Source of the DNA: Paenibacillus sp. W2I17
GTDB lineage: Bacteria > Bacillota > Bacilli > Paenibacillales > Paenibacillaceae
Direction: 5' to 3'
Assembly: GCF_030815985.1 (NCBI RefSeq)
Contig: NZ_JAUSXM010000001.1
Span: 1,302,001-1,366,000 of the forward strand
DNA length: 64,000 nt
The notes under the pieces were generated by a model. That model worked only from the letters and a program-made list of their open reading frames with translations. It made no database searches and had not been told where the DNA came from. Below are positions 57,914 through 64,000 of this stretch, piece after piece; positions within the stretch are counted from its first letter, which is position 1, and each line of letters begins with the position of its first letter. A program made the translations under genes and the position numbers.

Positions 57914-58474
57914 ATGGTGATTACTATCGTTTCTATCACAGATCGAAGAATACTTAAGTCTCAGGAAGCGATCAAATCCGCTTTTATCAAACTCATGAAC
58001 GAGAAACCTTTTGATACCATTACAATGCAAGATATCTCTGATCATGCAAATGTCGGCCGCAGAACGATATACCATCACTATTCGGACAAATTTGACTTGC
58101 TGGATAAATTAATCGAAGAACATATCGATGAACTAAGGAAATTGTGCAAGGAAGCATCCGATCTTGATTTTATAGAAAGCAATGTGCTGTGGTTCGATTA
58201 TTTTGAAGTTCACTATTCATTCTTCTCGGCTATGTTACTGAGTAAAGGAGCCCCTTTTTTCCGCAATCGCTTCCTGGCACTTGTCATTGAAGAACTGGAA
58301 GATGAGGTGAATGTAACGGAGGGAAAAAATAAAGGACTAACGAAAGAAGTTATTCTCACGTTCTTTGGTACAGCAATCGTTGGCATCGTGGAATCCTATT
58401 TCACGAATGGATTACCCCGTCAACCTCACATTGTCGCAGAACAAGTTGGGATTTTATTAGAAAGGAATCTATAA
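57914..58474 (+). CDS. TetR-family transcriptional repressor
   Basis: A repressor of about 186 residues with an N-terminal helix-turn-helix (ITMQDISDHANVGRRTIYHHY) and a helical C-terminal domain. The start is not clear: the ATG at 57914 has GGAAAG only one base upstream, and the frame is open to an ATG at 57863 with no ribosome site. It is divergent from the cupin gene and probably represses it through the GTGCGATATCGCAC palindrome. Confidence 0.87.
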   Translation: MVITIVSITDRRILKSQEAIKSAFIKLMNEKPFDTITMQDISDHANVGRRTIYHHYSDKFDLLDKLIEEHIDELRKLCKEASDLDFIESNVLWFDYFEVHYSFFSAMLLSKGAPFFRNRFLALVIEELEDEVNVTEGKNKGLTKEVILTFFGTAIVGIVESYFTNGLPRQPHIVAEQVGILLERNL

Positions 58475-58634
58475 CAAAGACCCCTCTTGAACCGTTCCTT
58501 CTTTATAATCTTACCAATTGAAGAGCGGTTCATTAATTATCATTACAAACATTAGCGATATGTGATATGGTCAGTGAGGATATTAATAGATTCATACATA
58601 CATATGTACATGAAATGTGAGGAGAAGATCGAAA

Positions 58635-59605
58635 GTGATAGAGAGAAATACCCTTGAGAAACCGAGTAAATTTAGTGATCCCATTTTTGTCATGCTCGTG
58701 GCAAGCCTGTGTTGCTTGTTATGGGGAAGTGCGTACCCATCCATCAAACTTGGATATATCGCGTTTAACATTCTGCCGGAAGATATTGCTTCCAAGTATG
58801 TATTTGCAGGATATCGATTTACACTGGCGGGCTTGCTGCTCTTGCTCCTGTCTCGTATCGTTAGAAAAGAGAAGCTCCAATTGTCCAGACCTCAGTGGAC
58901 AGGCCTCATCATGTTAGGTATATTACAAACCAGTTTGCAATATATGTTTTTCTACGTTGGCGTAGCCAATACAACGGGTGTCAAAGGCTCCATTATGAAC
59001 GCAACTACGACCTTTTTCAGTGTTGTTCTGGCCCATTTCATCTATAAAAACGACAAATTAAGCAGAAATAAAATTGTTGGCTGCTTGCTCGGATTTGTTG
59101 GTGTAATCATCGTAAACTTCCATACGGATCTGCTTGCTTTTTCCTTTTCATTCACAGGCGAAGGGTTCGTTATTATAGCAGCACTTGTTTTTTCCGTTAC
59201 GGCCCTTTACGCAAAACGTCTCACCGCTACGATCGATGTTCTGATCATAACAGGTGTCAGCTTATTCGTTGGGGGACTGGTGCTTACGCTGTTAGGTCTA
59301 TTGCTCGGCGGTCGGGTTACTCATTTCACCTTGGAATCCACCAGTAACTTGATCTACCTGGCCTTGCTGTCATCCGTCGCATTTTGTTTGTGGAATATGC
59401 TTCTCAAGTACAACAAGGTCGGAAGAGTGTCTGTCTATAACTTCCTAATCCCTGTGTTTGGAGCTTTATTATCAGCGTTATTCCTGGGGGGGAAACGATT
59501 CTTGAACTGAAAAATCTGGCTGCATTACTGTTCGTGTCGGTTGGCATTTACTTAGTCAATCGTGTGCGTTCTGTGCAAAGCTCTAATAACACTTCAATGA
59601 AATAG
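58635..59605 (+). pseudogene. EamA-family (DMT) transporter, frameshifted
   Basis: A ten-helix drug/metabolite exporter of the EamA type, with the two internal repeats of five helices expected of the family (LLWGSAYPSIKLG near residue 25). The GTG at 58635 has GAGGAG 10 bases upstream. At 59486-59492 there are seven G residues; one more G would restore the frame and continue as GETILELKNLAALLFVSVG to a stop at 59603-59605. As written the protein stops at 59510 and loses its last helix. This is either a recent mutation, a slippery phase-variable tract or a sequencing error. Confidence 0.82.
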
Positions 59606-59631
59606 ACTACGCGTCCCACTTTCATGGATAA

Positions 59632-59663
59632 CAAAAAAAGCCGCTAATCAGCGGTTTTTTTTT
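59632..59663. terminator. Bidirectional terminator
   Basis: A CCGCTgATtAGCGG type stem flanked by seven A residues on one side and ten T residues on the other, between the exporter and the convergent secreted-protein gene. Confidence 0.85.
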
Positions 59664-59709
59664 GTAAATGTGATTAAGCTATGCTTTCATTTCTTTACGA
59701 TGCTACACC

Positions 59710-60852
59710 TTAATATATACTCGTAAAGTCAATCAAGTCCTCTTCTTCCTCATAGTTGAATACAATTGCGTGATTACCTAATTGGTATACCATCTCATAA
59801 CCACCAACGACTTCATTGTAGTATTCTGAGGAGGGTTTCCCCATCCATATTTTCACATTCCATGGTGAAAGATTCTGCTTTTCATTGTACAAATCAAAAA
59901 CGGCAATACGTGATTTGTTGGTAAGCTCGTGCATGTATGAATCAAACCCGACACCGAATTTAGAATAATAATAATACGCTCCCCATTCCTCGTTTGAACG
60001 AGAGGTTGGTTTCCCAAGTTTTTTTTGAGCATTTTGAAGCGTCATGCCAATCTTAACGTCCGTCCGCCCTGGCAATACACCCTTTAAAGCGGCTTCCTTC
60101 AGGCTTTTCAGGTAAGCGCGATCGCCAACACCCGAGTTTGGCCAATCTCTTGAACGAAGGTTACGCGTATCTTCCAACCGCATTTCCAATTTATTCACAT
60201 TCAACTTAAATGTATCGAATTCATAGACAAAATGAACATTGTTGTAATTTTTAAATTGTACTCGAGCACCTGAAAGAGTACGTATCCCACCATCCCTGAT
60301 GGCGTAGAACGAGTCTCCCATTTTTTTCCCATTGTTCTCTACATACGTTACACGACGCAGTTCACCGTTACGAACAATATACGTTTTGACTTCATTCATA
60401 TTTGAAGTTCCCCAATCGGTGATCATCAGCATGTCTGGTGTACTGGCCTCTTTGCTCTTCACAACGAAGTTCCAGGTTTGAGGCAAAATAATCGTATTCA
60501 GATCCAGTTTTGCTGCCTGAACAGTTCCGTATGCTGCACCTTTTTTCAACAAAGCTGCACGATACGTGCCTGAATAACTCTTGTCGCCTTTTTTATTGTT
60601 GGTCCAACCATTTTCTTCGGTCAGCGTTCTCTTCTGTTCATCATAAGCGAAAATATAAACGGTATAAGCCGTTTGCTTGGCATCACGAAGCGTAAATGAA
60701 AGCCGGCTCATACTTTCGAGCTGTTTGGCGGAGATTTGCTCTCCTTTGGCAGCAGCATTGGGTGGTAGCAGAAGTAATGCGCTCAGAACATAGGCGATTA
60801 AGGTAAGTACGGCCAGAGAAGCCCATTTTGCATTGTGTTTAGGGTGTATCAT
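59710..60852 (-). CDS. Secreted protein, possibly DUF4309-related, unknown function
   Basis: A 380-residue protein with a signal peptide or N-terminal anchor (hydrophobic 10-30, AAAKG after it). The C-terminal third (about 255-380) contains LPGRTDVKIGMTLQNAQKKLG and LGKP, GVGFDS, a pattern I associate with DUF4309 of YjgB-like proteins; this link is tentative. The N-terminal two thirds are beta-rich and unrecognised. AAGGAG precedes the ATG. Monocistronic. It probably acts in or near the cell wall. Confidence 0.75.
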   Translation of the reverse strand: MIHPKHNAKWASLAVLTLIAYVLSALLLLPPNAAAKGEQISAKQLESMSRLSFTLRDAKQTAYTVYIFAYDEQKRTLTEENGWTNNKKGDKSYSGTYRAALLKKGAAYGTVQAAKLDLNTIILPQTWNFVVKSKEASTPDMLMITDWGTSNMNEVKTYIVRNGELRRVTYVENNGKKMGDSFYAIRDGGIRTLSGARVQFKNYNNVHFVYEFDTFKLNVNKLEMRLEDTRNLRSRDWPNSGVGDRAYLKSLKEAALKGVLPGRTDVKIGMTLQNAQKKLGKPTSRSNEEWGAYYYYSKFGVGFDSYMHELTNKSRIAVFDLYNEKQNLSPWNVKIWMGKPSSEYYNEVVGGYEMVYQLGNHAIVFNYEEEEDLIDFTSIY

Positions 60853-61046
60853 CGATGACTCTCCTTTGAGTAAAAAAATAAAAATCTAACAGCTCTTTAA
60901 TCTTGATCAAACTATGTAATTAATATAGGTTATGTTCAATAAGCATATCCTCCTACTAGTACTATTTTCCTAAGAATGATAACATACCCTTTCTAATAAA
61001 GAAATATATAACAATCTGAATCAATAGTTTTCGATCCATATAACAT

Positions 61047-61069
61047 AAAAAAGCCGCTATATAGCGGCT
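61047..61069 (-). terminator. Terminator after serine hydrolase gene
   Basis: A perfect GCCGCTAT/ATAGCGGC stem with no unpaired loop in the sequence, followed by six T residues on the minus strand. Confidence 0.75.
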
Positions 61070-61097
61070 CTTCAAGTAACTTCGAATACGATATCAT

Positions 61098-62231
61098 TTA
61101 CAGACAGGAGTACACCACATTACGTAAGCGTCGTTGAACGTATGGCTCCTGACTATTCAGCAGATGCTGGGCATACATAACCGTAAGTTCTGAATCCGGA
61201 TCAATAATAGCCATACAACCAGCAGCTCCGCTCCATCCAAATTCGCCAATTGGACTCAGTGAGCCGCTTCCTGCTTTGGAGATATGTGTACGAACACCCA
61301 GTCCATAGCCGTATCCATACATATGATCCCAGGAATAATCAGCACGAGTCATCTCGTTCAGGTGGTCCGTTCGCATCAGTTCCACTGAAGCTTGTGATAG
61401 AATGCGCACGCCTTCGGGACTCGTACCACGCCCAGTAAGTGCGTTCAAGAAAAGTGCATAGTCACTAACGGTTGACAACAAACCTGCACCACCGCTCTCC
61501 AGCTCCGTACCCACACGGAATCCATTGCCGTCCAGACGGACAGCCTTCTCAAGCTCATCATTGTAAGCATACTGCGGAATCAGGCGCTTCTGCTGCTCAT
61601 CGTTCAGATTAAACGCTGTATCGTTCATGCCAAGTGGTCCAGTAATTTCGTCCCGCAGATACGTACCAAAGCTTTTGCCACTTACCACTTCCACCAAGGC
61701 TCCCAGCACATCATGGCACATGCTGTAATTCCAGTGTGTCCCTGGTTCAAACAGCAACGGTTCTTTTGCAAGCGCTCTCGCGAAGTCGCGTGTTGGCAAT
61801 GTTCCGTCGGTGCTTTTAACAGCTTCCTGAATGCTTGGACAACCAACGTCATACGAGAACCCGGCAGTCATAGTGAACAAATCGCGTACTGTAATGGCTC
61901 TTGTCGCCTTTTCCAGTCGAATCTCCCCGTTCGCCATCGTTTTCTTTACGGTCATCTCAGCATACTCTGGCAGATAATCAGACAAGGGATCGCTTAACAG
62001 CATTGCCCCTTTCTCCACCAGTTGCAGCCCTGCCACGCAAGTCATAATTTTTGTCATGGAATATAGATTGAAGATCGCTCCATCACCGATAGGTGTTTTC
62101 TCTTCCAGATTGGCGTATCCATTACGATAATGGAAAACGGTATCATTTCGATGCATCACCAGCACCTCTGCCCACGGTATACGCCAGGATGTGATGCGGT
62201 CGATAAATGAAGCAAGCGGTTTAAAGTCCAT
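61098..62231 (-). CDS. Serine hydrolase of the beta-lactamase class C fold
   Basis: A 377-residue cytoplasmic protein (no signal peptide) with the class C-type active site: Ser58 and Lys61 in LYSMTKIM and the Tyr of NYSMCHDVLG. EstB-like esterases share this layout, and most cytoplasmic members are esterases rather than beta-lactamases. AGAAGGAC precedes the ATG. It is monocistronic. Unrelated in domain layout to the secreted hydrolase at 43126-45231, which is nearly twice as long. Confidence 0.88.
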   Translation of the reverse strand: MDFKPLASFIDRITSWRIPWAEVLVMHRNDTVFHYRNGYANLEEKTPIGDGAIFNLYSMTKIMTCVAGLQLVEKGAMLLSDPLSDYLPEYAEMTVKKTMANGEIRLEKATRAITVRDLFTMTAGFSYDVGCPSIQEAVKSTDGTLPTRDFARALAKEPLLFEPGTHWNYSMCHDVLGALVEVVSGKSFGTYLRDEITGPLGMNDTAFNLNDEQQKRLIPQYAYNDELEKAVRLDGNGFRVGTELESGGAGLLSTVSDYALFLNALTGRGTSPEGVRILSQASVELMRTDHLNEMTRADYSWDHMYGYGYGLGVRTHISKAGSGSLSPIGEFGWSGAAGCMAIIDPDSELTVMYAQHLLNSQEPYVQRRLRNVVYSCL

Positions 62232-62447
62232 TTTTTCCCGTCCTTCTATGTAAAATCGTTTATCATTTTGCGATGTGGTCCATATTCAATCCCACAATCC
62301 ACATATTAATAATATACGACCTTTTACAACGATTGACCACCACCTATATACTGTCCTATGTACAATTACAACTATATCTTCCTCTTCAATAAAATGCTTC
62401 GCACGAATAAGCCGATCCAATAAAGGATCAGCTTAGGTTGTAACGTT

Positions 62448-62645
62448 TTAGACTTCGCCGCGTCTGTTCTCAACCGATTTCATACGGTTTTGATCATCTG
62501 GTACCCGGTCAACACTGAACTCTTGACCAGCTTCAACCTCACCATGACCGGAAATATTTCGCGAAAAATTAGTGAACTGTCTTTTTTGCTCATCCAGCTC
62601 GTGTTTTTGCTTCAAAAGCTCTTGCGGGTCTTGTTTTGTCACCAT
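62448..62645 (-). CDS. Small hydrophilic protein, unknown function
   Basis: A 65-residue, highly charged protein with a predicted helix (QELLKQKHELDEQKRQF) and a disordered tail. It has no membrane segment or Cys. The ATG at 62645 has a strong GGGAGGT site, which supports that it is real. I recognise no family. A weak hairpin at 62408-62435 follows it. Confidence 0.65.
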   Translation of the reverse strand: MVTKQDPQELLKQKHELDEQKRQFTNFSRNISGHGEVEAGQEFSVDRVPDDQNRMKSVENRRGEV

Positions 62646-62780
62646 GCTAACCTCCCATACATACTTAAAGTCATGCAATTTAATTCGTACTACAGAAGTT
62701 TTCCATAAGAGAGCTGTACTTATGCATGAATATAGATGAGATGGATATCGTTCCGTTGTTAATGCAGCTAATTTATCCAG

Positions 62781-63095
62781 TTAAGAGACTAGTTTCAATC
62801 CCACAATACTGACGATAATCCCACTAACGATAGCCAATTTCTTTGCATTTTTGGGCTCTTTGAATACATACATCCCTAATAGTACACTGCCCGATGCCCC
62901 AATACCTGTCCAGATTCCATAACCAATGCTGATTGGTATCTCTCTCAAAGACAGGGAAAGAAAAATGAAACTTAACCCCAAAAATAGAGTGAACATCAAT
63001 GTATGTTTCAATTTGGTGAATCCATCTGAAAGTTTCAGAAATATTACACCGCCAACTTCAAATAAACCAGCCAAGATCAAGAAAAACCAACTCAT
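62781..63095 (-). CDS. Paired SMR-family efflux subunit (YkkD-like)
   Basis: A 104-residue protein with four membrane helices of the small multidrug resistance family. The conserved membrane Glu is in LAGLFEVGGVIFL and the second motif is GYGIWTGIGASGS. Length and features agree with YkkD (105 residues). It lies 3 bases after the YkkC-like gene, and the two probably form an obligate heterodimer in which protons drive export of a small cationic or guanidinium-like compound. No guanidine riboswitch is evident upstream. Confidence 0.88.
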   Translation of the reverse strand: MSWFFLILAGLFEVGGVIFLKLSDGFTKLKHTLMFTLFLGLSFIFLSLSLREIPISIGYGIWTGIGASGSVLLGMYVFKEPKNAKKLAIVSGIIVSIVGLKLVS

Positions 63096-63098
63096 ATT

Positions 63099-63440
63099 CT
63101 ATACACCTGCCTTTTGTTTAGGTTCATTGGATACAAATTTCAGACCGATGATGCAACTGATTAATATCATGACCAGCACGATTTTGATTGCACTTACGGA
63201 GTCCCCTAAAAAAATCATTCCCACAATTGCGGTTCCAAATGAACCAAGTCCAGTAAACACCGCATAAGCCGTTGATACAGGAAGTACTTTAGTGGATTTT
63301 GCAAAGAAGTAAAAGCTGCCAATCATTAAAATAACCGTGGGGATTACGATCTCGATTTTCGAAAAACCATCGGAGAATGACAAACCTAATGCCCAACCTA
63401 CCTCTAAAATCCCTCCAAGAATAAGGAATAACCACGCCAT
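63099..63440 (-). CDS. Paired SMR-family efflux subunit (YkkC-like)
   Basis: A 113-residue four-helix SMR protein, matching YkkC in length and in AYAVFTGLGSFGTAI; the essential Glu lies in GGILEVGWALGL. The ATG at 63440 has AGAGGAG upstream; the frame open to 63488 is longer than the family needs. First gene of the pair. An AATGATA/TATCATT inverted repeat at 63500-63521 lies in its promoter region. Confidence 0.88.
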   Translation of the reverse strand: MAWLFLILGGILEVGWALGLSFSDGFSKIEIVIPTVILMIGSFYFFAKSTKVLPVSTAYAVFTGLGSFGTAIVGMIFLGDSVSAIKIVLVMILISCIIGLKFVSNEPKQKAGV

Positions 63441-63499
63441 AAAACATTCTCCTCTTCTGCATTCATGTTGTTGTTTTGTGATCAACATTTACATTCAAT

Positions 63500-63521
63500 A
63501 ATGATAGTTATTTGTATCATT
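63500..63521. promoter_or_regulatory. Inverted repeat upstream of SMR pair
   Basis: Perfect 7-base arms AATGATA/TATCATT separated by 8 bases, about 60 bases before the YkkC-like gene. A repressor operator is plausible, in place of the riboswitch that controls ykkCD in other species. Confidence 0.4.
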
Positions 63522-63625
63522 CGATATAATAATAAACCACCTTTATTTTAATTGCAAATTTAAATATTCGTTTCAAACTAACAAGAAAATCCTCCTGTTA
63601 AAACTCCCAGTTAAGCTGTGAACAA

Positions 63626-63657
63626 ACAAAAAAGCCAACCAGAAGTTTCTGGTTGAC
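63626..63657 (-). terminator. Terminator after YitT-family gene
   Basis: A CAACCAGAA/TTCTGGTTG stem with a 2-base loop, followed by GCTTTTTT on the minus strand, 30 bases after the stop codon. Confidence 0.8.
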
Positions 63658-63688
63658 TAACACGTTTAAGTCCATTTTGTTTTTCGTA

Positions 63689-64000
63689 TCAGTGAATATC
63701 TTTCTTTTTGAAATTACCGCCTCTCACTTCAGCTACATCGTATACGACTACAAAAGCAGTTGGGTCAATTTCGTGAATGATATCTTTAATTTTACTCTCT
63801 TCCATCCGGTTAATGACACAAGTAATTTCCTTGAATTGCTCATTAGAGTAGCCACCGTAAGCCTCGGTATACGTTGCTCCACGGCCTAAGCGATCCCGAA
63901 TGGTTTCAACCATAATCTCAGGTTGATTCGTAATAATTTTAAACGTTTTGGAGCCGCTCAAGCCCTCTTCAACAATATGTATTACTTTAGAAGCAATAAA
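63689..64000 (-). CDS. YitT-family protein, C-terminal part (runs off window)
   Basis: The last 103 residues of a larger protein whose 5' end lies beyond position 64000; the frame stays open to the window edge (FIASKVIHIVEEG...). The visible part is the DUF2179 cytoplasmic domain of YitT-family membrane proteins, with FKIITNQPEIMVETI, RGATYTEAYGGYS and ITCVINRMEE. The N-terminal membrane helices of the family should lie outside the window. A TTG at 63961 is only an internal codon. Function of the family is unknown. Confidence 0.85.
   Translation of the reverse strand, partial: FIASKVIHIVEEGLSGSKTFKIITNQPEIMVETIRDRLGRGATYTEAYGGYSNEQFKEITCVINRMEESKIKDIIHEIDPTAFVVVYDVAEVRGGNFKKKDIH

Noticed and set aside
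62408..62435. TAAGCCGATCC/GGATCAGCTTA hairpin as a terminator for the 65-residue protein
   Set aside because: It has a mismatch and no T run on either strand; kept only as a remark in that gene's entry.
63441..63625. Guanidine (ykkC) riboswitch upstream of the SMR pair
   Set aside because: I could not find its conserved sequence blocks on the correct strand; the leader is AT-rich with a simple inverted repeat.

Overview
The window looks like a chromosomal segment of a Paenibacillus-type soil bacterium (Bacillota, Paenibacillaceae). The evidence is compositional and architectural: strong AGGAGG-type ribosome binding sites with frequent GTG and TTG starts, many Gram-positive lipoprotein solute-binding proteins, LplB/LplC-like sugar permeases without their own ATPase, large membrane AraC regulators and YesM/YesN-like two-component pairs, several plant-polysaccharide hydrolases, and CcpA-type cre sites. 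I saw no rRNA, tRNA, CRISPR array, transposase or phage gene, so it reads as ordinary, carbohydrate-rich chromosome.

Layout. 1-7.7 kb: a GH8 exo-oligoxylanase on the plus strand, convergent with a permease-permease-binding protein ABC operon and a 783-residue membrane AraC regulator. 7.9-22.7 kb: one long minus-strand operon with a binding lipoprotein, a 965-residue anchored binding-like protein, two permease pairs, an NHL-repeat protein, a YIP1-like membrane protein, a DUF5696-like lipoprotein and a GH5 glycanase with a ricin-type domain at its end. This is the least explained part of the window. 23-29 kb: a divergent AraC regulator with a degenerate receiver domain, then a binding protein / histidine kinase / response regulator operon. 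29-35 kb: two cytoplasmic GH43 enzymes, a divergent AraC regulator and a binding lipoprotein with no permease beside it. 35-40 kb: a barnase-barstar pair in which the barnase carries a lipobox, a hydrolase/TetR divergent pair sharing a perfect palindromic promoter, and an AraC regulator with a GH27 alpha-galactosidase.

40-51 kb: a small repeat protein, a polar amino-acid ABC transporter whose binding protein and permease are fused, a large serine hydrolase, a MocR-type regulator with an NAD(P)-binding protein, and an operon for a PLP-homeostasis protein, a BenE-like permease and serine hydroxymethyltransferase. The mocR and yggS promoters share a short motif. 51-57 kb: a complete ribose operon rbsRKDACB behind a cre/RbsR-like palindrome. 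57-64 kb: a cupin/TetR pair, an EamA exporter broken by a one-base slip in a G tract, a secreted protein of unknown function, a second serine hydrolase, a small protein, a paired SMR exporter and the C-terminal end of a YitT-family protein running off the window.

How they work together (inference): extracellular glycanases make oligosaccharides, binding proteins and permeases import them, probably with a shared MsmX-type ATPase encoded elsewhere, and cytoplasmic GH8, GH43 and GH27 enzymes finish the job. Local AraC and two-component sensors induce each locus, and cre sites place most of them under carbon catabolite control.
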